The notes under the pieces were generated by a model, which saw only the letters and a list, made by a program, of their open reading frames with translations, had not been told where the DNA came from and ran no database searches. A stretch of 64,000 bases of DNA from Tetranychus cinnabarinus (Eukaryota > Arthropoda > Arachnida > Trombidiformes > Tetranychidae): contig WHVY01000005.1 in assembly GCA_022266195.1 (NCBI GenBank), positions 310,001 through 374,000 of the forward strand, in the 5' to 3' direction. Position 1 is the first letter of the stretch. Each line of letters opens with the position of its first letter. Shown here piece by piece: positions 1-13,456 of the stretch. Made by a program: the position numbers and the translations under genes.

Positions 1-89
1 AATTGTTGAACAAATAGAAATATTCATGAATAATTAATAGTTTACCTAGACTAATTACGCTAGTTTTTTATTTCCTCTATTGATATTAG

Positions 90-187
90 GTCTGATGGTG
101 GCGCGAGGAGAGGAAATACGTCAAAGAGCCATTCAAGCTATGCAAGTTTATACTTCCCAAGAAGATATCTCATCTAAAAATAATAAG
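90..187 (+). CDS. probable internal or terminal exon of a gene extending left of the window
   Basis: A pyrimidine-rich stretch ending in TTAG at 86-89 is followed by an open frame (codons from 92) whose composition differs clearly from the surrounding AT-rich DNA. It reads as an amphipathic, charged helix-like segment (ARGEEIRQRAIQAMQ, then VYTSQED). A possible but weak donor (AAG|GTTAAA) lies at 188. Without splicing there, the frame runs on to a TGA at 248-250, so the exon could also be terminal. I do not recognise the family. No partner exon is obvious downstream on the + strand for many kilobases, so either this is the 3' end of the gene or the next intron is very long. The exon call rests on splice signals and composition only. 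Confidence 0.5.
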
Positions 188-250
188 GTTAAACGTTTGT
201 TTATTCACATTCACTTCACTATTGAAATCTACTGTTTAATGAATTCATGA

Positions 251-1960
251 TAAAAATTGAATCCAATAAAGTGAAAAACGATGACGTTTTCATTGGTCTT
301 TGTCATTTCGATCAAAACACATCGTTACATACTGAACACAAGCGAGTGGAAAGACTGTCCCTTCACAATCCATCCCGCAAACTGTAATATCTTTTTCAGG
401 TGATTTGCTGCTTCTTTAATCAAAATTCCTTGAGTTAGTCACATCCATCCTGTGAAAAAAACTATCGGCTAACTATTATAAACAGACAAATCTTTACAAA
501 ATTTTTCTCAATCACAACTTTCTTCAATCAACATACCAAACCTGAGTTTCATCCAAGCAGTTTGACACCCGTTTTAGCAAGCAAACAAAAAGTATTGAAC
601 TGCAAAAATGAAATGAAATTAGATTATCAGATTGCGCATCAGCCCATAATAAAGTGATTATGATGATACAGCGGTCAAAGTTTTGCTAATAAAAAGCTTA
701 TCATTTCTCAATTGAAAACTGTCAATCTGTTGTCATGTAAAGGGATTAATACGATAAGAAGCATGATTATCGTTAGCATAAACAAAAATTAAATTTCCTG
801 AATTTTGGTCATCATTAAGTGAAAAGGATAAAATGTTTAATCAGATGACTATTAGCAAGTTAACTTTTTATTTCTGCCATTTGTGACTAATGGTAATTCA
901 ATCAGGGTAATTATGAATTATCATTATTAACATTATCATCATCATTTAAAAACATCAACTTAATCGTGAATATCATTAAAATGATGATATGCAAATGAAA
1001 TGGAATTGATGAAATATTGATAAATGCAAGAAAAGAGCAACAAGAAAAAAAAAGTTAAATGATGTTGAGTAAAAATAAAGAGACGTTCTGATGATGATGA
1101 TAATTGTAAATTATAGCTTTTATTGCATTACGAGAATAACGAGAAGTATTAAAAAAATGGTAAAGAAAAGGGTTAACCAGGTGAGCATAAAAATTTTAAT
1201 GAGATTACAATTTAATGATATTCATAATGGTAATCGCCTTATTTCACCAGTTAATGTGAAACATGTTCAATAAGCAACATCATTTAGTGGTGATTATGAT
1301 CATAGAAACATCATCTTTTCCAAACGATTATTGAATTATAAATTTGTATTCTGCCCAAGGAATCAAGAAAGTTGATGTTAATTATGGTAATGACGATTGT
1401 CACCCAAGTCATGCAAAACATTTACAAGACCAATGATTAACATCCAGTCTGGTTGCATGATACTCGATGAATTTTTACACCAACACTGGTTACAGTTTTT
1501 TCTTCTTCTTCTTTTCAGGTAAATTGAAATATTCTTGGGTGGTTAACAGGTTTAATTTTGTGCTATACATTAACAGGTTAATCACTTTTATTTCAATTAC
1601 ATTTAATCAATTAGCAATGAACACAATTAAAATGTTATCTTTCTCTCTCTTTAGTGTTGCGCTTCATGTTGATCATCATGTTAACCTTCATGTTATTTAT
1701 AATGCTTCAATTGAGGTTGTTTCATTTCATATACAGTTTACTATTGTAAAGTTTCTTTATTCATTAACTCTTATCTGAACCAATCTAAATGAACTTTTCA
1801 AACATTTTTCTTTTCTTATTATTCTTTCTTTAATGATTGTTTGTCAACTTTTTCAACCATTCCAATTGTGTTAAATTGTTGATAATGAAAACAATTAAAT
1901 GTCAATTGTACATGCATGTTGTGTCAGTCAAACATTTGACATTACCTTAATTATCAAAAA
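251..1960. other. gene-free AT-rich DNA
   Basis: I see no convincing exon or RNA gene here. Open frames are short, hydrophobic or Asn/Ile/Lys-rich and begin at non-ATG codons or in simple ATG/GAT-rich sequence. Short ATGATG and ATTATC runs recur. Confidence 0.6.
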
Positions 1961-1961
1961 T

Positions 1962-2161
1962 TAACAATTTTCCTTCTTTTTTCTTTTAATTGTTATGTAG
2001 GACAATCCAACTAATGCTGAGCTTCCAGAGGTTTGCTGAATACTGCTAATATTTTGGATCATCATTGTAACAAGATGTAACAGAAACTTTGCATGAGCTG
2101 TTGAAATATTTGTGTGATCAGTAGCTGACTGGCCTTTAAAGTAGTTTACTTTTTGAGACAT
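1962..2161 (-). pseudogene. coding-like patch, unrecognised
   Basis: An ATG-initiated minus-strand frame of about 66 codons has balanced composition over its first 55 residues (KGQSATDHTNISTAHAK, then QQTSGSSALVGLS) and turns into Lys-rich low complexity at the end. It resembles real coding sequence more than the neighbouring frames do. There is no clear splice site, no recognised domain and no neighbour gene. It abuts the + strand relic at 2.24-2.64 kb and the two could belong to one decayed mobile element. A chance frame cannot be excluded. Confidence 0.25.
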
Positions 2162-2237
2162 TGATCACTTAGTGCTACTCACTTTTACCATACAGTGACA
2201 ATTTTGACCATTTCCGTCATGTAATCTGATTCCTTGA

Positions 2238-2642
2238 AGTTTGAAAGTCTTCGACTGTCGTTTTATCCTAAAAAGTCGGCACAAAACAAGTGGCTAAGTG
2301 CACAACTCTAAAAATAAGATCAGATCACTAAGTGCTTGATGCGGCAAATAATTCTGATCTTTTATTCAGGATTACTATGGTCTAATCTATCCAAAGATTT
2401 TCAGTTCTATCTTCGTCAAATTTCTTCGTTGGTTACTTCAAATAAACATGAATTAAAAAGCAACACGTCAGCTGATAAATATCGGTGAATCAAGAAAGCC
2501 GAATTTCGTGGCCAACATCAAAAGGACGAGCAGCAATAGGATATGATTTATTAATACAAGACCACAGGATTTGCCACTTGTTAGAAATGCAGAGAGATGA
2601 TCCAAGAACAGAAGAAGCTAGCACCATATTTTTGGATGTCCC
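2238..2642 (+). pseudogene. decayed coding sequence, possibly a transposon relic
   Basis: Three consecutive + strand open segments in shifting frames read like one protein broken by stops and frameshifts. The first (about 2238-2310) contains RLSFYPKKSAQNKWLSAQ and ends in TAA. The second (about 2324-2487) contains LLWSNLSKDFQFYLRQISS and ends in TGA. The third (about 2481-2642) contains WPTSKGRAAIGYDLL and FLDVPVL and ends in TGA. The first segment loosely resembles the F-x-x-x-P...W spacing of THAP-type zinc fingers, but its cysteines are absent, so that is only a suggestion. Base composition is richer in GC than the flanks. Confidence 0.35.
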
Positions 2643-5600
2643 TGTGCTAATATGAGATTTTTATCAAATATGTAAACCAAAGGGTTCAAAATTTTAGGTT
2701 TCGAGTTGTTTTATCTTCTAATATTGACTCAATATTATTGAGTCATTTTGTAACAGATACTTTGATGGCTAGAGTTGCTTCTGAGGGGCTTAAAGGTTTA
2801 AGATTTTAGACCTTTGATTTTTCATCAGGTGAATTTGTATTATTATTGTGACAAGAAACTGAAAATACTTTAACTATATTGAGGTTAACCAAGATATTGG
2901 TTGATCAGATAATTAAGCAAACAATTGTTTTCATTTTTTCTCATTCTTTCCTTGACACTCACATTTGTCTCAATCGTTCACTAGATGGCGATCCTTAGAC
3001 ATTGAAAAAGTCATTCATTCATTCATTTACTTGTTCAACTAATTGTTTTCCTAATCACAACAATCAACTAAACCAGCAAAAAAAGCAATTATCTTTTAAT
3101 AAGTAATATGCTTTACGGAAGCAAAGGGCTACAAGATTAATGTTGCTTGATTCACCAAGAAAAACAATCATTAACCAAGAAAGTAAAGGCGCTTTCTTTA
3201 CTCAACTTGATTAACATTATCACCTTAGCACTTATTATTATCATTATTTGTATTTAAGGGCATAGGTCACCATTAATTGTATACAATCAACTTGTTATTC
3301 AATTAAATCTAATCATGTTTAATGGTTACATAATTGCAAATAATGATGATAAAATGATAATTCAAGAAAGGATAAAAATCATTAGCAAAAGTGGAAGCAA
3401 AAATAGTTGAACAAAGATTACTCGGCTCACGTTATTCAGGATAAAAGAGACGCAATTTTGGGTTGAATACAATTTTGACAAAGCAATGAGCAAGAAATGA
3501 GTCAAAAAAACCAACTCTAATTATTATTGATGCCCAAAAATGTACAGCAAAACAAAATTCAAAGTCAAGACTAAAACTAGAAAAAAAGTTGAATAATTAC
3601 ATTAATCAGAATGGAATCCATCTCAACACCATAAAAAGCGGTTGAAATGATGTTGAACCATTTTGAGATGAAATTATTGAGCAGAAAAAGTTTCAAGGTT
3701 TCAAGGTGCCGAAGCTAGAGAAAAGGCAAGAAAGCAAAATGTTGCCTTATAATTAGTCTGCTAATGATTCAGTTGAAAATTGATTCAAATGAAGTTGAAC
3801 TGTTTTTTCAATAAATTAATAAATCCCGACAACAGTTCATCACTCAACCAGATTAGCTCGTTTAATAATGAATTTTTACTTGAAACGAGCAAATAATGAT
3901 AGCCCAAGAGATATAAAATGATAAGTAAACAGGCAAAGTAGCGCAATAAGACAGAAATGGATGGTCAGAAAAGCTGATCAATTGAAGTGGAACACAAAAT
4001 GAGCCTAGTTTTTGGGCATTTTTCATTTCAATATTTTTCTTTATTCATTAAAAGAAATTTATCATTTTTCTCAATTCTTTTCAGACAAAAAATGAGCCTT
4101 CTTGTTTGGGTGCTTCCAACATTACCTCAAACCTTTTTTGTTTATCAAGAGGCCGCAGTGTGCTGATTTGATTATAATTATACTGACCAAAAATGTATAA
4201 TAATTGTTAATGGAAAAGGTTTACACAGGTAAAGTTGTTGGAAAAGCAACGAGAAAAGGTTCATCGCTTGATGGCGTTTCACTGATTACCATTGACTTTA
4301 TTTTCACGCAAAAATGAAATTCATCTGAAGAAGAATAATTTGTTTTTTTTCAAAAACTTTTTTGCTCTCTTTTCCATTTGAGAATAGTTTTTGGTTTTGC
4401 AACATTTGGTTACTTTGACTTTTCAATTGGCTCGTCTTTTCACCTCTTTTGGTCACTTTCCCATATTATAATATTATTATTTGTTCAATGGTTGATTCAT
4501 GATTGGATGTTTACCTCTTTACAAACTCCACCTCAAGAAGGAGTAAAATAACATTTGAAAAGGTAATGTTCATACTGCTCATGTAGGTGCGCTGTTATTG
4601 TGCAAAAGCAACATGAAAAGTAATCAATTCTTGTATTCAAGTTTCCCTTATAGGTGGAATAGGTTTGTTTACAGGAAAAACTTTTTTTTCTTCATGTAAA
4701 CAATTTTTTCGTTTATTTACATTTCAAGGTAAACTCATTACTATCCAGTTTGAGTATTTCAAGTATAATGAGGAAGTTCAAGTGTTTTTATACTTGTAGT
4801 GCTTTTCATTGTTTACCTGAGTAGTTGAAGTTTCCAAATGTGTGTGACATTGATTTTTCAATTCAACTTTTTTTCGCCTTTTTCGTTGCATTCATTTTGT
4901 ACAAACTTGTTGGTTTATCCAATGATTGACCAATTCAATGACTTACCTTGGTAAACCTGATTGAAGTCTGACAATAATGTTTAGTTTTGATCATTGGTTA
5001 TGCCTGATGTGCTTTGATGTTTTCAATTAATAAATCACTTTTCGGTTAACAATATGTTGAGACGGCAAATATTGGTGGATTTGATAATTAGACGGGGTTT
5101 GTGTTTGAACGGTAAAATGCTATCTCTTGGTGGTAAAACCTGAGGCTAATTTGTTAATTAGATGAAAAATTGAATTTGCACAGTTTCTTGTTCATATGCG
5201 CATAAATTGGTGAAACTAATAAATTGTAATCAGCTCTTTTGGGTGAAGTTTAGGGTGAATATCAAGATTGGAAAATTGATTCTTTTCAACTTTTGAATTT
5301 ATTTGAATTTACTTTGAATCCATCCTCAAATTAGTGGGATTATCACAATTTTCGTGATTTCATTATTGAAAGGTAATTAAAATTGTTACATTAACTCAAA
5401 AAACAGCAAACAATATTTCCCTTTACCCATAATCCTTTGGCCATAATCAGAGCTTAACAGAGTTTACAAGTCGAAGTCTTGCAAAATTTCCCTGATTAAG
5501 TCAAGGACCTAGTTTAGGACCTTTAACATTGTCAATGTTGTCACAAATTAGCTGAATTTTCATCTCGCCTCAAATGTCGAAAAATTGGAAAAATTGAGTT

Positions 5601-8600
5601 TTATTGGAAAATAAATGAACAGTTTGATCCAAAAACGAGCAACAGAGCAAACTGTAAAACCCAGAGAAAAGTGTATATTGATGCGCTTTAGAACTTTTTT
5701 TCAAACTTCGGTTAAATGCTCAATTACTTGGCCAAAAGCATTTTCAACTCAACTCAATTTTCGTCGAAAATGCCTATGAGTTTTAGAATTTTCGATTTCG
5801 ATTTACAAATTTTTGGTCCGTTTAGAAACGATCATTTCAGGGTTTTTTGCTGAGAAAAGTATTAGACTCTAAATCGAGTCTTCAAGATTCATTAAATTGT
5901 ATTAAAAAGCTAGTTTTGTTTAAACTTTTGTCTGTGCCTGGGAAGTAATGAAAGCTCGTGAGAACAAAAATTAATTGTTTCAACCATTTGAAAACTAAGG
6001 TTCACCATGGATTTAATTTCTTGCTCATCACAGTTTCCATTACATCTCCTTTCAATTATCAGTCTTTTGTTTTATTGTGCATTGTTATACAAATATTTTC
6101 ACTTTGCTAATAATATTTCATGAAACTTTAACAAAGACTGAAATAAAAGTTGATGCTGATGAAGTAACAAAACAATTATAAACTCATAACTGTCCAAGTA
6201 ATATTTCAATATTCATTTCGTTCCCTCATTCATTAGTTAACTTTACCTAATTGATCAAGTTTAATAAAAGCCCAAAAGTTTTGGTTCATTTTCAACGACA
6301 ACGATCAACTTTACATTTGATAAAATCGTATATCAGTTTACCTTTATCAATCTATTGTGATCTTCATCGAGTTACACTTTAACGTTATCCAGTTATTGGA
6401 TTCACATTCCGAAACAATTAAATGAACAAAAATTTCTCATGATGAATGACTTTAATGGTGACAATGAAAAAGCAAAACAAAAAGGTAACTCAATCAATCA
6501 AATGATATACACGATTGAGTCAATTGAATGAAACCGTAAATCAGAATGGAAATAAAACTTTTATTGACTGAGTTTGATTCAATTTGATGAGTTTATTAGA
6601 ATCAATGAACATCATTTTATTGATTGCTTTTTAATTTTTTTTCTTGCTCTTCTCTTCTGTCCATTTCATCGTTTCATGTCTTTAAGGATGAGTTTTGGTA
6701 CTTCTGTGGTTACGATTGTAATTAAGTTTTTGTTGTTTTTCTTTTTCTGATCGACAAAACTAATTAAGCTGAAACACACACGCACAGTTTTAATGTTGTA
6801 ACCAAACTAAGGTAAAGATTTCAAGGTGTGTACACTTTTGCCAAAATAACAACACATTTCCTTGGAGCACAATTTTCACTTTACATTCAGATTTCATTTA
6901 ATGTTCTCCTTTTTGATTGAAACATAGTTAAGGATAATCTGATTGAATCACTTCACTTTATTGATATATTTCAATGTAAGGCTATTATAGAAAGAGTTTA
7001 TTGTTCAAATTGAAATTAATGAGTTCATTTAAAATGAAAAGTCAAGTGATTAAATGATTTTTGGGTGTGAGCCATTTGACCAACAGAAGACAGTAAACAG
7101 TCAAGTATCAAGTTACCGAGAAAATAACGTTTCAAATGATTTTCTAATATCATTATGTGAAACATGATAACGAATGAACGAGAATCTCAAGTATAATATC
7201 GTTAATACAGTTTCAGGCAAGAACGGTGCATTCAAGGCAGGAAAATAGTGGAATCGATGAAATAATACAATACCAATGAATCGATCAAACTTGCAAGATT
7301 AGAATTTTCACTAAAATGTTCAATTTTGCAACGTTTTTCTAGAAGACTTCTCATTACAAAAACGAGCAAGAATTTGGAGGAGCTAAAAATTTCATGGAAA
7401 GTATTGAAGTCTTTGAAATTAACATGAGTCGATGCTGGAGCTAGAATAAAGTATTTCTGGATTATCCGACTGCTGATACTTCAACGAAAGGCAAACTTAT
7501 TTTGTCGCCAATTTTAGATATTTTAATGTAAATGTTTTCTTTCTAATTTTGGTTTTCAATAAAAGACTGAATCTCAGATAAATTCATTTGAAGAGATTTC
7601 ACAATATTTGTTCGAAATTAGAATAATTTTTGTTTTATTAATAATATTTGAATTTTATCAAGCTCAATCTTGAAATCATTGAATTTGAATAAATAATTTT
7701 TGCAATAAAATGTCATTTCTGGCTGTAAAACGGACAGAAAAATTGAGCATTCAAGATTTTCCAGTTTAAGTTGTCATAAATTTCTGAAGTGCTATTATGT
7801 TGAATACTTAAAAATGGCAAAACATTCAAAATTGTCAACAATTATGAAAACAACTTTTTCAACTTGTTTACCCATTGAAGTCAAAAGTCGCTGAAAAAAA
7901 GTTTGAAACTCATTTGCAGCTGTTGAAGAGCCACTAAGAGCGTAATTATTAATTAGTTTTAAGGAGTGAAAGATGAAAATTCATTGGTAATTATGATGAT
8001 ATATTGATTCAACCTTGATTTTCTTGTTCAATTTTCGGCAATGTTGAGTTATTAAAGGTGATAAAATTGAGATTTGATGATGATTAAGATGAAGATGATG
8101 AACAAGCAAAAAGAAGAAAAAAGGTGTTTACATGATTTTTCACTGTAAAGTAATGAACAAACATTTTATATTGAGACATTTATTATCCTTTCATTCTTAC
8201 GACCATCTTAAGAGCACAATTAAAAGACAATTAGTTCCGTTATCTGGTTAGAATACTTTATCACAATAAATTATTCTTATTGGCTTATCATGATAACATT
8301 ATCGTTATTATTAATGTCCAGGGAGTGTTTATTGAGAACTTTATGGGGATAAACAACTACAGAGAATATGAAAGAAAAAGGAAGAAAATTGCATAATTTG
8401 AACTAATTACCTTTATCATTATTCAGAATTTTCACAATCTTTAAACTTCATTTGCATTCAATAGTCTTATTTATTGATTTCAGGTTTACTTCAATCAATG
8501 TACGCCCAGTAGTTTACATAAATTCAGTGTTCAATGTTTGACAATTTTTTCTCATATTTTGATATGAAATGTTTTTTGGAAAGGTTTACATTTTTTTCCT

Positions 8601-9120
8601 AATCAATTTTTTGATTTAAGAGTGGATATAAGAGTTTGATAAGTTTGATAGAAGTTGAAATTTTATCGTTTGTAATTAAGTGGGCAGAGGTACACACACC
8701 CGATTTGATTACTATTTCAATGAGTTCTAATCATGTTGATAGTTTGGTAATAAGAAAGCTTGAACGGTGTCATGATCTGAAACTGATGCAGTATAAAAAG
8801 ATTAAATATGAAATTGAAAAAAAGTTTTGTTAGAGAAAGATGAGGAACTACTTGAGGTCAAGATTTTTTTTCTCATATTCACTAGTCAACCAATTTCTAG
8901 ACATTTTCACCTTTATCTTATTAATATCAGGGAAATGTCATCATTAAGTTTTTCCCAATTATTTTTGATTTGATCGCTAATAATGATGTAATTATTGGAC
9001 TGATTATTAATATTTCCTATCTTGCAATGTAATTGAAAAGTTGTTATCGATAGGAAATCAGATCAAGTCATTAGAGTCATCTTTGTAAGTCGATAAGGTT
9101 AAAGTTTTTAATTATTTTCA
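2643..9120. other. gene-free AT-rich DNA
   Basis: No exon or RNA gene is supportable. The stretch contains a perfect palindrome of two AP-1-like sites (2725-2745), many short TTTACC/GGTAAA words and ATGATG-type microsatellite fragments. Candidate frames are short and of low complexity. Confidence 0.6.
2725..2745. promoter_or_regulatory. palindrome of two AP-1-like half sites
   Basis: TGACTCA on the left and TGAGTCA on the right form a perfect inverted repeat with a single central T. TGA(C/G)TCA is the canonical recognition site of bZIP AP-1 factors. Function is inferred; the palindrome itself is directly visible. Confidence 0.35.
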
Positions 9121-9150
9121 TGTCTCAATAATACAAAGTAACCCGATGAA
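9121..9150 (+). repeat. dispersed ATGCAAAAT-type motif, divergent copy
   Basis: This begins TGTCTCAATAAT, identical to the copy at 15,841. It then reads ATACAAAGTAACCCGATGA where the copy at 20,610 reads ATGCAAAATAACTCGATGA. It appears to be a diverged member of the family. Confidence 0.35.
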
Positions 9151-9187
9151 AATTATTGGACTCTTGAGTCAGTAGCTTTTGGATAAG

Positions 9188-9217
9188 TTAGTTTAGGTTA
9201 GGTTGGGTTAGGTTAGA
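9188..9217 (+). repeat. short interstitial telomere-like (TTAGG)n patch
   Basis: Several near-perfect TTAGG units occur in a row (TTTAGGTTAGGTTGGGTTAG and on), with one G-rich variant. TTAGG is the ancestral arthropod telomere repeat. Only about 30 bp are present and ordinary sequence lies on both sides, so this is an internal patch and not a chromosome end. Confidence 0.6.
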
Positions 9218-9220
9218 TTG

Positions 9221-12200
9221 ACATTGTGAGTCAAAGAGGTTGACTTTGAAAATGAAAAGCTATAGTCTTGAAGTAGACTTGAGTCATCGCATTAACCGAT
9301 GATTCCAACTTTATCACTTCACAATGTGAAATTTTTTAACTTCAACTCAACTAGTCTTTACAAATAGGTTACATTTTGTATATTAACTTGCTATCACCTT
9401 ATTAAATGCAATGATGGTGATGAACTTTTTAATATTAATGGCTTGAAGAATGACGGGATTTTGATTTCTTGTTACTGATTTGTCCTGTCTGTATCTTTTT
9501 CCTTTGATAATTGGCTGATTAGTGTGAGAATCATTGAAAATGGACAATCATTTAGATTGGAGAGCATGTGAAAACATGAGAACGCATTAATTAAAGGCTA
9601 AAAAACTAAAAATCAATCAGTTTTTACTCCTCTTCTTTTTTTGCTCATCAGATGTTTTTCCTTGGTTTAAAGGTTGATACTTTTTCAATAATGATGGGAA
9701 TGATTAAATGTCTTTGTGATCAATGATGCTTTACAAGCCATTTAAATGGTTAAATAGTTTGATTGATAATTATCAAGAAGCATGTTTGTGAACACACAAA
9801 AAAGCGTAAAAAAGAAGCAACAATATAAAAAAAATGTTCGAGATGACATTTCATCTGTTCTTTTTTTGACTTTGTTTCCGTGTTAACCTTATTAAGAACA
9901 CGAATTTAAATTGAATGATGATAATAAAAGAAGAGAGCAGAATAATAACAATAATGATGTTAATGATGAAGATGATAATGTAATTTCCATTATTTTTTTA
10001 CTGCCAACTGCTCAATACAGAAGCTGTACTTAATCAGATGAGGAGAGAGAGAAAAGCAAACTGTTTATAATTTACCTTAAAGGTAAATAAGGTTCGACAA
10101 GAAAGCCTGAAACAAAAAAAGTAACAGAAAGAAAAAGACAGAACAAAATGAAAATAAAAACCACATAAGAATTGTGCTGATGAGCTATGGTAAAACGTGA
10201 CTAATTAACGGCCCGTAACTGGCTTACTATTCAGGCAACCATTGATATGGTCAAGCTGAGCTTGAGGTGATGTTTGTTGTGGAGGCTTGAAAATGATAAA
10301 AGATGAAAGAAGAAGAAAAAAGATTTTGACTTTTGCATTTTACTTCTGCTGGTCAAAAGCTACTGGTATTCCAGGTAACATTTAGAGATGCAATTAACGC
10401 GATAAACGCGTGACAATGGCGCAGTGACAAATGTGTTTGTCCAAAATGAAAATGCATACAAATGTATGGAGCAGTAGCAAGGCGAGTAGTAAAGGTTAAC
10501 CCAAAGATGCTACCAAATAGGATCAGAAAACAGTGTCACGTTTGCGTCTAGTATTGGTCAATGTTTTTACCTTTATCTGCTTTTGTCCATTTTACTATTA
10601 CTTTTAATGCTCAGTCTTAATTAACAGACGGATCATTATCATGCTATTATATGATGTTGGTGATGATTAAATAGTAAATTGCAATTGTTTAAAACAAAGG
10701 TGAAGATAGAAAAAAAGAATTGAGGTGAAATTAAGAAACGGAAATGGAATCAACTTTTGACCTGAGATAAAAGTTTAAACTATGAGGATTACATGAATGA
10801 AGAATGGCCAAGGATGAGACAAGGTAATTGGCTAGGTAAAGATGTTTAAGTGAGTGTACAGAGAGGCTGAGATTAGGATGATGATTATCAAGGGTTCATC
10901 GTTAATTGTCAATCAGATAAAGAAAAATGAATGAAAATGGATAAAGAAATGAAGAAAAAAAGGTAAAATTGGATTTTCCAGGCAAATGAATCAATAAGAT
11001 AATTGTGATGAAAAGGAAAGAAGAGATGAAATTCATCTCTCATCCAATGATGATGATGATAATGATGATTAAATTTAAGATAATTTGCTTAATCTTTTGC
11101 ATTGGTTTAGGTAAAGACGAGCAAAGGAAAAGAGGCAAAGCAAGAAGTAGAGATTGACCGAGGAAGGTTAACCTTGTCGGTTGAGTGTGAGACTCAAGTT
11201 GGACCTCATTGAACCCAATCGGCCAAGGTTATTAAATTGATTAAAAGTGTATTAACGATGATGATTATTACGATCATCATTTCCATATCAATCAAAGTCT
11301 AGCATTTGGCTTCTTATTTATGCCAATTAGGGTAAAATAAAATTATGATTAAACAGATTATCATGTGATAGTTGACAGTTGATAGATAATTGAACAGATT
11401 GAACATGATAAAATTCATCTTGATTTACCTTTCAATATTCTTATTCAAGTGATAATTTGAATAGATTTAAAAGCTACTTTAAAAAGGTAAAAACTCATCA
11501 CCAAAGACTATTAGTTAAATAACCCAAAAAAATGAGATAATCAATTGTAAATTAACCTTTTCTCCTTGTTCAATCATGTAATGACTTTAATCTGAAATGC
11601 TTTTCACTTTATTTACTATTTACCATTCGACTACTCATCAACTATTAATCAGATTGTTATCATATTTTCCCTTGAACAATTCTTCATAATCAGCGATTAA
11701 ACATGATTGAAATTAAGGAAATTAACTTAATAACTGTTATCAAATTGATTGAAGCTTTTTGTGTCCACTTTTTGTTCATTATTTATTCATTAATCATGAA
11801 CAATTTTAGCAAAAATCTATTTTTAAGGTAAAAAAGAAGATTGAATTTCAATGAATTTGTAGGTTGAAAAGTCAATAATTGATTGGAAACAATTCCTTTT
11901 GCTGAATGAAAAAAGTTTTCCAATGAAACTGAAAAGAGAAGGTAAATGAAGATTAAAAAAGTTTGTGTGACTCTGTTCATTGAGATCAATTGAGCAAAGC
12001 AGAGATTAAACAGATTAATTAAATTGTTGGCAATTTAAAGCAATTGATTAAACCTATTTAAGAATCATCATTTATCTCTGAGTTTTCATTTGCTTCTCAT
12101 TTCTCAAGCGCAAAGTAAATGATTTCAATTTTGTTCAATCAAATTGACATTCAAATTGATCAAGTTGAAGTTTGGATAAAAAGGTCAATCTGAAACAACT

Positions 12201-13421
12201 CAGAAGATGAAAGATTGATTAGACGATTAGACTAGGACCAAGATCAATGGATCATTCAATGATGAGAAAGTAAAATGTTGTTTAACCTTGTCACAAGTTT
12301 CAATTGATTAGTGTTAAGTTAAGTGTAAATCTCAAGGTACAACAATTTAATCCGTAGCTACAATTAAGAAGAAGAAGAAAAAGTTAATCTTGCAAAAGTG
12401 AAACAAGTTAATTCCTTTGGCTATTTACTTCTCATTTCATCTTAATCAAACTCATCAAATGTTCCAAATGAATTTCCAATAAGTTTCCATAGCAAAAAGA
12501 ATCCAAACTTGATTCAATCTCAAAGTGTTCATTAATTGTTCATATCAGATTGAAAATTGTTGAACAGCACTTAAAGTTTGCTGAAAATGGTGAAAAGAAG
12601 AAGCAAAAAAGCTGAAAGTCAATTTGTCATCGAAAGAATCAATTAATCATTTCAACTGTTTATAATTAAAGAGTAAATCAAGTTTAAATTTGGTTGCTTA
12701 TTGGGTCATGAATTTACAAATTGCTCATGTTTTCATGTTTCAAACTAATAATGCAAGAATGTGCCAATATTTTGACATTTTTTTTCGTTGCAAAGCATTT
12801 CTCTTATGAAACATTTCGCCATGCAACTTCACTTTTTTTCCAACTCTAAGTAGGTTCACTTTGATTGATTGATTAATTGTCAAATTGTTGGTTGTTAATC
12901 ACACCAATACCTTTGAGCAGCACCTTTACATCACTTGCTTGAGATATTGTCAAGATTAAACTGCTTCTCTTTATTGCTTATCGATCAATTGAATCATTTG
13001 AATCACCAGATTATTGCATTTTCAATTACTTCAACTTTTTTTACTTGTTTTTCGCTTCTTCTCATGTTTATCGAGAAACGATTGCACGAACAGTTTATTA
13101 TGATAAATATAAATTCCTTAATCAGATAAGAAGATCAACTGGATGAAGGAGTGACATTTACAAAAGCATTTGATAACTTGTTTACTTGTTGGTATAGCCG
13201 CAGCAAACAAGTGATCAAATCACGATTTACAATGACATTAATCATAACATTAGCAAATTAATCTTCACAATTGCAAAGTTAGCTAAACATTTTAGTCTCA
13301 CATTAGCGTTTAAATGTGCTATCCAGTGCAATTACAACTCTCGTGATGTGCGTTTTGTCGTTAGTTGAACACACAACTTTGAGGTTGTATTTTTAGTCAT
13401 CATAGCGGCAATTATGTTTCT
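9221..13421. other. gene-free AT-rich DNA
   Basis: No gene is supportable. It holds scattered ATG/GAT microsatellites (a clear (GAT)n run near 11,046-11,069), a perfect 17-bp palindrome of TTTACCTT and AAGGTAAA at 10,071-10,087, and many single copies of the same word. Confidence 0.6.
10071..10087. repeat. TTTACCTT/AAGGTAAA palindrome
   Basis: This is a perfect 8-1-8 inverted repeat. The same half site recurs singly throughout the desert and as a looser inverted pair at 18,021-18,040. Confidence 0.45.
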
Positions 13422-13456
13422 TGTCTCAATGATAATGCAAAATGGCCCAATGATGT
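13422..13456 (+). repeat. dispersed ATGCAAAAT-type motif
   Basis: TGTCTCAATGATAATGCAAA continues with ATGG. It matches the copies at 15,841 and 20,610 with one or two changes, in the same orientation. Confidence 0.45.
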
